Below, piece by piece: positions 7,332 to 14,710 of a stretch of DNA of 22,161 bases. A model generated the notes under the pieces. The model searched no databases, was not told the DNA's origin, and saw only the letters and a list, made by a program, of their open reading frames with translations. The stretch comes from a virus, in IMG/VR virus record IMGVR_UViG_3300038701_000315, positions 1-22,161 of that record, one strand, 5' to 3'. The position numbers and the translations under genes were made by a program. How positions within the stretch are numbered: the first letter of the stretch is position 1; every line of letters begins with the position of its first letter.

Positions 7332-7361
7332 GAGAGGGGTAATCGAGCCCCTCTCTTTTTT
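7332..7361 (+). terminator. Intrinsic terminator after the capsid gene
   Basis: Perfect 8-bp stem GAGAGGGG (7332-7339) and CCCCTCTC (7348-7355), 8-nt loop, then six T (7356-7361). It begins 11 bases after the capsid stop and ends 14 bases before the next gene. It should end part of the transcripts here, lowering expression of downstream neck and tail genes unless an antiterminator acts. Confidence 0.9.
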
Positions 7362-7374
7362 AAAGGATAAGTAA

Positions 7375-7575
7375 ATGTCTGCAACAGCATTTCAACGTAT
7401 GCGCCGTGAGGCTGCTAAAAAAGAAAATAAGATTGAACTTGGCACTGATAGTGGTGATCAGCTTTCAGATAAGCAACTACGCGCTGCAATCAAAGACGTG
7501 ACAGGCGAAAGTCCAGCGGGTCGTACAAGCCGTGAAACGCTTATCAAAACATACAACGAATTGAACGCGGAATAA
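7375..7575 (+). CDS. Small SAP/HeH-like protein
   Basis: This 66-residue protein follows the terminator and has Shine-Dalgarno AAAGGA. The basic N-terminus (FQRMRREAAKKENK) is followed by LSDKQLRAAIKDVTGESPAG and RTSRETLIKTYNEL, a helix-extended loop-helix pattern like SAP/LEM/HeH domains. Such small proteins are frequent right after capsid genes in phages. The role is unknown; it may be a minor head or connector-associated protein. Confidence 0.6.
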   Translation: MSATAFQRMRREAAKKENKIELGTDSGDQLSDKQLRAAIKDVTGESPAGRTSRETLIKTYNELNAE

Positions 7576-7581
7576 TAGATT

Positions 7582-8103
7582 ATGGCTCTAACTGTTGAAG
7601 ATGGCTCAAGCGTTGCTAATGCAGATGCGTTTGTCTCAATTGTTGATTGTGATGCTTATCACACGTCCAAGGGCAATACTACTTGGACTGGTGACGACAC
7701 AACAGTAAAAGAGCCAGCTATTCGACGTGCTACGAGCTATTTAAACGGCCTAAACTGGCTTGGATCACGTGTTAACGGTCGTTCACAAGCCCTTTCATGG
7801 CCCCGTAAAGATGTAACGGACGCTGAAGGCAACGAGATTGCAACAGATGAATTGCCGCAAGAGGTGATTGACGCGTGTTGTGAGCTTGCCTTGCGCGAAT
7901 TGGTAGAAGCTAATTCGATTAGTCCTGATTTTACACCATCTGATAAGATTTCACGTGAAAAGATTGGGGATCTTGAAGTCGAATATGCGGGGACATCAAA
8001 TTCCGTTCGTTCGGTAACGCCTGTCATACCTGTTGTTGATAGCCTGATTAACCAATTCTTGGTTTCTGGTGGCTCTTCTACAAAGTTTCTCAATAGATCA
8101 TGA
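7582..8103 (+). CDS. Head-tail connector, DnaT-like family
   Basis: This 173-residue protein starts MALTVEDGSSVANADAFVSI, with later motifs YLNGLNWLGSRVNGRSQALS and WPRKDVTDAEG (about residues 50-80) and LPQEVIDACCELALREL. It matches the phage family annotated as DnaT-like single-stranded DNA-binding protein, whose members sit at the connector position. I infer an adaptor role between portal and neck rather than a replication role. It overlaps the next start by ATGA. Confidence 0.7.
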   Translation: MALTVEDGSSVANADAFVSIVDCDAYHTSKGNTTWTGDDTTVKEPAIRRATSYLNGLNWLGSRVNGRSQALSWPRKDVTDAEGNEIATDELPQEVIDACCELALRELVEANSISPDFTPSDKISREKIGDLEVEYAGTSNSVRSVTPVIPVVDSLINQFLVSGGSSTKFLNRS

Positions 8104-8459
8104 GTACATTCGATTATACAAAGGCACAGGCAACAGCCAAACGCCTTATTAAGCGTTTTGGGAAGAATGCCACGCTGAAAGTATTGGCTGGCTCTGGTGA
8201 TGCTTGGAACCCTACGCAAACGCCATCAGAACAGTCAGTGATTATTGCAATATCTAAGTATAACAACTCACAAATTGACGGGACGCTCGTTAAACAAGGC
8301 GATAAAAAGATTTATATCTCAACGGAAGGCGCAACAATCGCTCCTGATGTTGGTCACAAACTCGCGATAACAGGCTCTCCAGATCATTCAATTGTTAACG
8401 TTATGCCGCTTTCTCCTGCTGGTACGGTTGTTTATTGGGAAGTGCAAGCTAGATCATGA
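8100..8459 (+). CDS. Head closure / neck protein
   Basis: This 119-residue protein begins with TKAQATAKRLIKRFGKNATL and continues with a beta-rich body (IDGTLVKQGDKKIYIS, VNVMPLSPAGTVVYWEVQ). This pattern, helix then small beta barrel with a PL-PAGTVV-Y end, fits phage neck proteins placed after the connector. Both neighbours overlap it (ATGA). Function is inferred from position and fold-like pattern. Confidence 0.6.
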   Translation: MSTFDYTKAQATAKRLIKRFGKNATLKVLAGSGDAWNPTQTPSEQSVIIAISKYNNSQIDGTLVKQGDKKIYISTEGATIAPDVGHKLAITGSPDHSIVNVMPLSPAGTVVYWEVQARS

Positions 8460-9451
8460 CATTTGACCAGCTTCTTAGCCAATATGACAAGGAACTCAAT
8501 CAAGCCTTTCTTGCTAGTATCGATGAGATTAAATCTAAGATACGCATAAAGGAAATCATTGAGGCTCTTGATAGAGGCGATAAACGCGCCGCGCTTGATG
8601 TGTTGTTTCTTGAACGTGAGGCGTATGCAGAATTTGAACGTGTTCTGGAACAAGCTTTCGAGGATGGTGGGGACCATATCATTCAAGAGCTTGGTGAGTT
8701 GCGCGACCAAGAGGCAAATAGATTTGTATTTCGGTTTAACGCTCGTAACTTGGCTGCTGAGAGAATTATCCGTGAGCATTCATCAAATCTAATTACACGG
8801 ATTGTTGATGACCAAAAAGAAGCGGTTAGAACGGCGTTAGAGCAGGGCTTGCAAGAGGGTAACAATCCTAGAACTGTTGCACTTGATATCGTTGGCCGTA
8901 TTGATCAGCGTACAGGTCGTAGAACAGGCGGCATACTTGGCCTCACAACGGCGCAAGAGAAAGCGATGGCAAAAGCTAAGCTGGAACTGCAAAACGGTGA
9001 CTACGGTTCGTTTATGACGCGCTCAAGACGTGATCGACGCTTTGATGCGATGCTAACAAAGGCAAAACAAGAAGATAAGGCTTTATCTAAGGCTCAAATC
9101 AGCAAGCTATTGTCTCGTTACTCTGACAGGCTTCTAAAATTACGCGGTGACACAATCGGGCGAACTGAAGCGCTAACGGCTTTGAGCACGGCTGAATACA
9201 CAGCTATGGAGCAGTTAGTTGCTACGGGCAAGATAAGCGCAAACCAAATAACGGGCCTTTGGGACGCTTCAAGAGATATAAAAACACGTATTGATCATAT
9301 GATTGCCAATGGGCAGCTTATTAAATTTGGCGAACGGTTTAAAGTTGGTGGCAAACTAATGAAGCATCCGGGTGACCCAAATGGCGGCGCGGATCAAGTT
9401 GTAAATTGTAGATGCAGAGCAAGATGGCGAATAAATTATTTTGCTAACTAG
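8456..9451 (+). CDS. MuF-like minor head protein
   Basis: This 331-residue protein has an N-terminal helical half and a C-terminal Phage_Mu_F domain: GDTIGRTEALTALSTAEYTA, then a tryptophan-containing GLWDASRDIKTRIDH segment, LMKHPGDPNGGADQVV and the final VVNCRCRARW with C318 and C320. MuF-type proteins bind portal and capsid and are needed for head assembly or DNA ejection. It usually follows the portal gene directly; here it is placed after the connector and neck genes. The HNH gene follows after 11 bases. Confidence 0.8.
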   Translation: MTFDQLLSQYDKELNQAFLASIDEIKSKIRIKEIIEALDRGDKRAALDVLFLEREAYAEFERVLEQAFEDGGDHIIQELGELRDQEANRFVFRFNARNLAAERIIREHSSNLITRIVDDQKEAVRTALEQGLQEGNNPRTVALDIVGRIDQRTGRRTGGILGLTTAQEKAMAKAKLELQNGDYGSFMTRSRRDRRFDAMLTKAKQEDKALSKAQISKLLSRYSDRLLKLRGDTIGRTEALTALSTAEYTAMEQLVATGKISANQITGLWDASRDIKTRIDHMIANGQLIKFGERFKVGGKLMKHPGDPNGGADQVVNCRCRARWRINYFAN

Positions 9452-9490
9452 GAACGAGATACGTGAAATATAGATCGAATGTAAATTGTA
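9400..9490 (+). repeat. 11-bp direct repeat across the MuF/HNH boundary
   Basis: TGTAAATTGTA occurs at 9400-9410 (MuF codons V-N-C) and again at 9480-9490 (HNH codons V-N-C), exactly 80 bases apart. It may be a trace of duplication when the endonuclease gene was inserted, or chance similarity. Confidence 0.3.
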
Positions 9491-9954
9491 AAACCAGGAA
9501 TGGTGAAGTTCCTTCATGGCTTTTTAAAAAGTCAAAATCAAAAGAAAAACATGAATGTATTATATGGCCTTTTTCAAAAACGGGAAACGGCTATGGTAAG
9601 TTAAGATATAATGGAAAATTTTATTTAGCTCACAGGCTTATGTGTGAGTTAAAGCATGGCAAACCTAAGAATGAAAAACTAGAGGCTTCTCATTCATGTG
9701 GGAATAAATATTGTGTCAATCCAAATCATTTAACATGGAAAACACATAAACAAAATGAAGCTGATAAAATCAAGCATGGAACTTTAGTCTTAACAGCCAT
9801 CAAAAATTCATCTGTTTGTAATCCTGAAATGGTTAGGCAGATAAGGAAAATAGGTAAATCTCAAACTGGAAGAGAACTAGCTAAAAAATTCGGTATTAGC
9901 CCTCAACAAATTTCTTCGATACTGGCTAGAAAAACATGGGCTTGGCTTGATTAA
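9463..9954 (+). CDS. HNH homing endonuclease
   Basis: This 163-residue protein is a free-standing HNH endonuclease. The HNH_3-type core is seen as AHRLMCELKHGKPKNEKLEA (H57), SHSCGNKYC (H77, C79, C84) and VNPNHL (N86, H89). Residues 121-162 form a helix-turn-helix DNA-binding end (QTGRELAKKFGISPQQISSI). The gene is visibly richer in A+T than its neighbours and splits the head block from the tail block, as expected of a mobile gene. GTG 9463 is used as start, with AGGAACGAG upstream. Its stop abuts the next ATG directly. Confidence 0.88.
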   Translation: MKYRSNVNCKTRNGEVPSWLFKKSKSKEKHECIIWPFSKTGNGYGKLRYNGKFYLAHRLMCELKHGKPKNEKLEASHSCGNKYCVNPNHLTWKTHKQNEADKIKHGTLVLTAIKNSSVCNPEMVRQIRKIGKSQTGRELAKKFGISPQQISSILARKTWAWLD

Positions 9955-10341
9955 ATGGCAACGTTTAGCGCAACAGTTGATAAGTGGATATCTGACTCGG
10001 AAGAAAAAATGGAAGCTGTGTTTAAAACGGCTGTTCAATTCACAATTGACGATGCGCTAGACAGAACGCCAGTTGATACGGGGTTTCTTAAATCATCAAT
10101 GACGGTTTCGTTATCTGGATTTACGCCGCTACGTGAGAAGGGTTTTAGCCTAAACAATTCAGCATATGAGATGATCATAGCAGGCGCTGATTTAGGCGAT
10201 ACGATTTACGCTAACTATGTGGCAAATTATGCGCAGCATGTCGAGCATGGTGCAAAAGGCCGTGCAGGGCGGCACATGGTCAAATTAAGCGCGCAGGCAT
10301 GGCAATCACATGTTAATCGGGCTGTTTCTTTAGCGACTTAG
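9955..10341 (+). CDS. HK97 gp10-like neck/tail completion protein
   Basis: This 128-residue protein has the typical ALDRTPVDTGFLKSSMTVSL segment and a YANYVANYAQHVEHGAKGRA segment followed by a basic helical end. This matches the HK97 gp10 family, which joins the neck to the tail. The start directly follows the HNH stop (TAAATG) without a clear Shine-Dalgarno, so translation probably depends on ribosomes ending the HNH gene. Confidence 0.75.
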   Translation: MATFSATVDKWISDSEEKMEAVFKTAVQFTIDDALDRTPVDTGFLKSSMTVSLSGFTPLREKGFSLNNSAYEMIIAGADLGDTIYANYVANYAQHVEHGAKGRAGRHMVKLSAQAWQSHVNRAVSLAT

Positions 10342-10501
10342 CAATAGCCGCATCAATTGCATTATTCATGTTGTCGAACGCTTCGCGGTGAACACGCAAG
10401 GCGGTATCGATAGCGACATTATCACAGCTTTCATCGCCCAATATATCGCGGGCTTCTTTTAAGCGTCTTAACCCTTCATTGGGGGATATTTTTAATGGCA
10501 T
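10313..10501 (-). CDS. Candidate antisense small protein, 62 residues
   Basis: This reverse-strand ORF fills the only sizeable gap (10342-10494) in the tail gene block and overlaps both neighbours slightly. The product is charged and helical: SPNEGLRRLKEARDILGDES, then ALRVHREAFDNMNNAI and a lysine-rich end. It looks like a plausible small phage protein rather than noise, and no forward ORF with a good start fills the gap. Against it: no good Shine-Dalgarno (an AAGG is about 14 bases upstream) and no visible promoter. Function unknown. Confidence 0.38.
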   Translation of the reverse strand: MPLKISPNEGLRRLKEARDILGDESCDNVAIDTALRVHREAFDNMNNAIDAAIAKSLKKQPD

Positions 10502-10902
10502 TAACTGGCGAAGCCTTATTAGAGGATGCGTTATTTAGGCATTTAAGCACATTAGTAACAGATCCCGCAACAACCTTTGCATGGCCTAACATCAATCATG
10601 ATGGCAGCGTACCGCGTTTGGAAGTGGACCACGCGCCTAATACAACACAGTCAGCAACACTTGAGGGCGCTAAAAACCTTCAGGGGTTCATTATTGTTAC
10701 AGTCGTAACCGCTGCGCACATTGGCACGGCATACGGGCGAGATATAGCAACTCAGGTTATTGATCATTTCCCAGGCAATCTCAAACTACATACGACTGAT
10801 TATGTAATCCGGTTTAATCAACCGCCTTCTATTTCACAGAAGATAATTGACGGGGCTGAAGTTCGCTTCCCTGTCGCAATACCATACAACGCTAACGATT
10901 AG
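10495..10902 (+). CDS. Tail terminator protein (DUF4128-like)
   Basis: This 135-residue protein lies between the gp10-like and tube genes, the position of the tail terminator. The pattern FAWPNINHDGSVPRLEVDHA, a beta strand core LQGFIIVTVVTA, then a helix with IATQVIDHFPG and a final RFPVAIPYN fits DUF4128, a tail terminator-type fold. It would cap the growing tail tube and set the interface to the neck. A strong GGGGGA Shine-Dalgarno lies 8 bases before the start. Confidence 0.72.
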   Translation: MALTGEALLEDALFRHLSTLVTDPATTFAWPNINHDGSVPRLEVDHAPNTTQSATLEGAKNLQGFIIVTVVTAAHIGTAYGRDIATQVIDHFPGNLKLHTTDYVIRFNQPPSISQKIIDGAEVRFPVAIPYNAND

Positions 10903-10911
10903 GAAATTAAA

Positions 10912-11415
10912 ATGGCAAAACGTGGTGGCATGAAAAATGCAAAAGTGTATGTGTCTGTTACGGCTGCGGATGGTGACACACCTGAAGCGCAAAACTCAGA
11001 CCTAAATCAAACAGCTTTCGAGGCGCTTGACTGGCAGCAAGTCGGCAATGTGGGTGAGATTGGTGAATTTGGTACTGTTCAAGAAATGGCAACCTATTTC
11101 ACTCTTGATCGCGCTGTTGCGGATAAAATCAAAACAACGGCTAACGCTGGTGATCCGGTAATTGAATGTGCTGAAGATGTAACCGACAAAGGCCAGATTG
11201 CATTAAAAGCAGCAGGTGCAACATCATTCACTGATGCAATTGCAATTAAGTTTGAGTATGATGATATGCCTTCAGGCGGTTCGAATAACACAATCCGTTA
11301 TTCTCGCGCATTGATTGGCGGTCCTGTTTATCCAAACGGTCGTATTGAAGACTTCCAACTTATCCGCTTTACGGCTGGTATGGTTCAAGAAGTTCTTGAG
11401 GACCCTGCTGTATAA
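10912..11415 (+). CDS. Major tail tube protein
   Basis: This 167-residue protein follows the tail terminator and precedes the tail chaperone genes, the fixed place of the tube subunit. It is beta-rich with segments such as GNVGEIGEFGTVQEMATYFT, DPVIECAEDVTDKGQIALKA and FEYDDMPSGGSNNTIRYSRA. These fit phage tail tube proteins in general; no more precise family is claimed. Shine-Dalgarno AGGAA is present 7 bases upstream. It overlaps the chaperone start by one base. Confidence 0.75.
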   Translation: MAKRGGMKNAKVYVSVTAADGDTPEAQNSDLNQTAFEALDWQQVGNVGEIGEFGTVQEMATYFTLDRAVADKIKTTANAGDPVIECAEDVTDKGQIALKAAGATSFTDAIAIKFEYDDMPSGGSNNTIRYSRALIGGPVYPNGRIEDFQLIRFTAGMVQEVLEDPAV

Positions 11416-11807
11416 TGGATATTGCAAGCCTATATTCCGACACCACGACAATTGAGATTAAAGACCCAACAAATTCTAAGCCCATTGGAATTACTGTTGA
11501 GGTCCGATCTCCTGAGAGCGATGAAGTCAAAGCGGTGCAACGTGCATGGCAAGACAAGGTTCTCAAGTCGAAGGGTAAGGATATCACAGCAGAAGATGCT
11601 GACAATCAAGCAGTAGAAACACTTATTGCTGTTGTTGCATCTTGGGAATGGGATAAAGAATTAAAATGGTGTGATAAAACTCCTGATAATTCCGATGCTT
11701 TTAAGCGTGAAGTCCTATCAAGTAAAGCTGGCTCGTTTATCCTACGCCAAATTGATGCGGCTCATGGAGATGAAGCCCGTTTTTTCGCGAACTCGGTGAA
11801 GACTTAG
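11415..11807 (+). CDS. Tail assembly chaperone G
   Basis: This 130-residue protein is beta-rich at the start (IGITVEVRSPESDEVKAVQR) and helical afterwards, a usual build for lambda gpG-like chaperones. It would coat the tape measure during tail assembly and is not expected in the virion. Near its end it carries a slippery heptamer at 11780-11786 that lets part of the ribosomes move to frame -1 and add the T extension. Position between tube and tape measure supports the call. Confidence 0.78.
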   Translation: MDIASLYSDTTTIEIKDPTNSKPIGITVEVRSPESDEVKAVQRAWQDKVLKSKGKDITAEDADNQAVETLIAVVASWEWDKELKWCDKTPDNSDAFKREVLSSKAGSFILRQIDAAHGDEARFFANSVKT

Positions 11808-12157
11808 CGAAAGCCGTTTTCTCCGAGGTTAAATATAATACAAAAAATCAGCACGGCGAAACTAGATTAGAGCGTAATATGCGCTTTGGTCAAAAGACTG
11901 AAATATGTTCGGCGCCTGAATATGGCCTTCATATCTGGCATTGGTTTTGGCGCTTAAATACATACCGTAAAATAGATGGTGAGAGCGCGGAACCTATACC
12001 ACCGGAACGCATTGCCGAATGGTCTAGGTTAACGGGCGAAACAATTAATCGAAATGAATTTAACATTCTTGCCATGATGGATATGAAATTCCGTGAGGCA
12101 TGGGCGATTGAAGCTGCAAACAACGCGGCGATTGAAAAAGAAGAAAGCGAACGTTAA
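11415..12157 (+). CDS. Tail assembly chaperone G-T (programmed -1 frameshift product)
   Basis: The product is join(11415..11786, 11786..12157), about 247 residues. Frame -1 is open from the slip site to the stop at 12155-12157; the joined sequence reads EARFF then RELGEDLAKAVFSEVKYNTK. The T part contains EYGLHIWHWFWRLNTYRKI and a C-terminal helix. A separate ATG at 11879 exists, but no Shine-Dalgarno is clear and the open frame upstream argues for fusion. In lambda and many siphophages, gpGT links the tape measure to tube subunits. It ends at the tape measure start (TAATG). Confidence 0.8.
11780..11786 (+). promoter_or_regulatory. -1 ribosomal frameshift site T TTT TTC
   Basis: The heptamer is in the correct phase (zero-frame codons TTT at 11781 and TTC at 11784). 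GGAG at 11766-11769, 10 bases upstream, is placed like a stimulating internal Shine-Dalgarno. A possible downstream stem pairs 11790-11796 (AACTCGG) with 11823-11830 (CCGAGGTT, one bulge), starting 3-5 bases after the heptamer. Confidence 0.82.
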
Positions 12158-13893
12158 TGGACGTAGCTGTAATTGGGCTTAAAGCTCATTCTGAGACAAT
12201 CAAAGAGGCTACCAAAGACCTCAAAGGCATGTCCAGCGCTTCGAAACAGGCCGAGGCAGCTAATAGGTCTCGTGAAAAGTCGGATATTGCGGCAGCGGGT
12301 GCTGCTAAAGCAAATGCGATAGCAACAAAAGCCCTTGCGAGTGCATCGGGTGCGGCTGCATTTCGCCAACGTCAATTAGCCGTACAGTCTTTAGATGTTG
12401 CGCAGTCTCTTGCGCTTGGTATGCCCCCGATGATGGTTGCAATCCAACAAGGTGGTCAGTTAGCCGGCATCTATGCAGGGCAGGGCGGCATTAAAGGTGC
12501 ATTTCAAGAGGCGACAGCCTCAGTTATGCGGTTTACCCGTGCAAACCCTGCATTAATCGCTGTTGGTATCGCTACAGCAGCTTTGTTTTCTGGTATGACA
12601 TACGAAATCAACAAAACAACTGATGTTTCGGTCGGGTTTGGTGACGTGTTTAAAGCAACGATGCATGTTGCAAAAGACGCGATTAGCGGCGTTCTAAAGC
12701 CTGCTGTTGATGCAATTGCCCCATTTGTTCAAGCGGCATGGGATGCATCGGTTCAATACACCAAAAACAAAATGAATAGCATGATTGGTGTTGCGGTCGG
12801 TGCTTATAAATACATCATGGCTGAATGGTCTAATATGCCTGCTGCGTTTGCTGATATCTCTATCATGTCTGCAAATGCTTTAATCTCATGGGCCAAATAT
12901 GGCGCAAATGAGGTGATCGGCATTTATGGTGATATGCTCGCAAAGATTAATTCTATTGTAGGTACGTCATTTTCGCGCCCTGGCATGATTACGGATGATT
13001 TATCAATTGCCAATCCGTTTGCTGGCGCTGCAAGCTCTACGGCGGGTGTAGAAGCGTTTAGAGAGGCAATGAACTATGATTATCTTGGTTCTACGTTTGA
13101 CGCTATTCGTGACAAGGCTGTTGAACTTGCAATCGCAGGTCAAGATGCTGGTGACAAGTTATCTAATGCAGCTAAGAAGGCAATCGACCCTTGGGACGAT
13201 TTAAGAAGCGGAACAAACAAAGCTCTTGAAAAATTAAAAGAGGTCAAAGATTACGCTGCTGATCTAACCAAAGGTTTTGTATCTGAACTGCGAAGTGGTT
13301 TAGAGGCTGGTAAAGGTTTCTGGAACTCATTTGGCGATGCCGCAATGAACGTCCTGAATAAAATCATGGACACTATGGTTAGTAATTCTATCGATAGTTT
13401 CTTTGGTGGTATGACAGCAGGCAGCACAGGCGGTGGGATTTTAAGCTCTATTGGTAGCTTGCTAGGCTTTTCAGAAGGTGGATATACGGGCAACGGTGGT
13501 AAATATCAACCTGCTGGCGTTGTTCACGGCGGTGAGTATGTATTCAGCAAAGATCGAGTTAATCAACTAGGTTTAGGCTTCTTAGAGAACTTGCATGGTG
13601 GTTATGCTCAAGGCGGTTACGTTGGTGCATCCCCTGCAATGTCAGCGCCTACTATGCGAGCCTCATCACCGGCCAATCAGAATATTGTTGTAACAGGCCA
13701 AATCCAGGTCACAAGCGACGATGACAAGTTTAAAGCTGAAATGGTGGAAGTATCTGCGAGCGTGGTCCAATCTGCGGCTCCTAGCATTGTCTCACAATCA
13801 ACAGCGGACGCAAAAACGGCATTCTCAAAAGGTGGGTTTGATAGCGCGGCGGGTGGTCGCTTTGGTCTGGCTGCGAGGGCTAATTCACGATGA
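12157..13893 (+). CDS. Tail tape measure protein
   Basis: This 578-residue protein is the tail length ruler and chaperone client. It is Ala-rich and helical; residues 70-115 (FRQRQLAVQSLDVAQSLALG, then PPMMVAIQQGGQLAGIYAG) resemble the prophage tail-length tape measure family. A hydrophobic segment lies at 131-147. The C-terminus is Gly-rich (GFSEGGYTGNGGKYQPAGVV, then HGGEYVFSKDRVNQLG), common in these proteins. The short length suggests a short tail. It starts in the stop of the G-T frame. Confidence 0.88.
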   Translation: MDVAVIGLKAHSETIKEATKDLKGMSSASKQAEAANRSREKSDIAAAGAAKANAIATKALASASGAAAFRQRQLAVQSLDVAQSLALGMPPMMVAIQQGGQLAGIYAGQGGIKGAFQEATASVMRFTRANPALIAVGIATAALFSGMTYEINKTTDVSVGFGDVFKATMHVAKDAISGVLKPAVDAIAPFVQAAWDASVQYTKNKMNSMIGVAVGAYKYIMAEWSNMPAAFADISIMSANALISWAKYGANEVIGIYGDMLAKINSIVGTSFSRPGMITDDLSIANPFAGAASSTAGVEAFREAMNYDYLGSTFDAIRDKAVELAIAGQDAGDKLSNAAKKAIDPWDDLRSGTNKALEKLKEVKDYAADLTKGFVSELRSGLEAGKGFWNSFGDAAMNVLNKIMDTMVSNSIDSFFGGMTAGSTGGGILSSIGSLLGFSEGGYTGNGGKYQPAGVVHGGEYVFSKDRVNQLGLGFLENLHGGYAQGGYVGASPAMSAPTMRASSPANQNIVVTGQIQVTSDDDKFKAEMVEVSASVVQSAAPSIVSQSTADAKTAFSKGGFDSAAGGRFGLAARANSR

Positions 13894-14237
13894 CAAATAC
13901 ATGGCCCTCAACACTGCCTAGCCCATTATCAGGAACGCTTGAAAAGGGTGACGTGTCCCCCTGGGTTTCCGATGGTTCGGAAGTTGGCGCACCACGTAGA
14001 CGTAAGCGCTTTACTCGTAGCTTAGCGACATTCAAGTTTGATATGCTTTTAAGTGAGGCGCAGCTCGCAACACTTGAGACATTTTACACGACAACGCTAG
14101 ATCACGGTGTTGAGAACTTTGAATGGACACACCCTAAAACAAGCACGGTTTATACAGTCCAGTTCAATGCAAAGTTCAAAGAAAAGCATAGAGCAACGGA
14201 TTATTACGATATCACTGTTGAATTGAGTGAAATCTAA
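13890..14237 (+). CDS. Minor tail protein, gpM-like
   Basis: This 115-residue protein overlaps the tape measure stop (ATGA). It carries an arginine-rich patch (RRRKRFTRS), a FDMLLSEAQLATLETFYT segment and VENFEWTHPKT near the end, a pattern seen in lambda gpM-like minor tail proteins. Together with the next genes it would build the tail tip. Function is assigned by order and pattern. Confidence 0.65.
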   Translation: MTNTWPSTLPSPLSGTLEKGDVSPWVSDGSEVGAPRRRKRFTRSLATFKFDMLLSEAQLATLETFYTTTLDHGVENFEWTHPKTSTVYTVQFNAKFKEKHRATDYYDITVELSEI

Positions 14238-14710
14238 TGACTGTGACAACACAGCAACGTCATAAGGTTAACCGCGACCCTATTAGAGACCCACATATTA
14301 TCTTGTTGGAATTTCAAGAGGATGGGAACTCTATAGTTGAACGTGCTGCCATTAACACCGAAGATTTTACTTTTGAGAGTAACGTTTTTACAGCGGCGGG
14401 AATTACCGTGAAATTGCCAAGCGCTGAGAATAACGAGCCAACAGCAAGTTTGTCTGCTTCTAACGTTGAATTAGTTCTAGGCCGTGCACTTAACGCCGCA
14501 ACAAGGCGCATAAACGTCCGCATGATCTTGGTTGATACATCAGAGCCAGACACGGCAATTTTAGACACTGGCAACCTTCTCGTTGCAACATCTTCGACAA
14601 TTAGCGGCGTTATGGTTGAAATGAACCTTGCGGCCCGTGCGAGTATGCAAGAGCCTGTGCCGAATAGACGAACATCGCAAAACTCTTTTCCGGGGACATG
14701 GGTACGATGA
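14237..14710 (+). CDS. DUF1833-family tail tip protein (gpL-like position)
   Basis: This 157-residue protein has PHIILLEFQEDG near the start, then the beta segments AAINTEDFTFESNVFTAAGI and RRINVRMILVDTSEPD, and ends ARASMQEPVPNRRTSQNSFP, typical of DUF1833 phage proteins. The position between gpM-like and gpK-like genes equals lambda L, so a tail tip role is inferred. No iron-sulfur cysteines are present, unlike lambda gpL. Confidence 0.7.
   Translation: MTVTTQQRHKVNRDPIRDPHIILLEFQEDGNSIVERAAINTEDFTFESNVFTAAGITVKLPSAENNEPTASLSASNVELVLGRALNAATRRINVRMILVDTSEPDTAILDTGNLLVATSSTISGVMVEMNLAARASMQEPVPNRRTSQNSFPGTWVR

Noticed and set aside
7737-8219. 160-residue reverse ORF
   Set aside because: It lies across the connector and neck genes that are well supported on the forward strand; composition suggests a shadow frame.
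11879-12157. Independent T gene starting at ATG 11879
   Set aside because: The -1 frame is open upstream to the slippery site and no clear Shine-Dalgarno precedes 11879; the fusion model explains the data better.
14698-14706. ATG 14698 as start of the NlpC/P60 gene
   Set aside because: The GGGGA motif is only about one base away; ATG 14707 gives proper spacing and an ATGA overlap.
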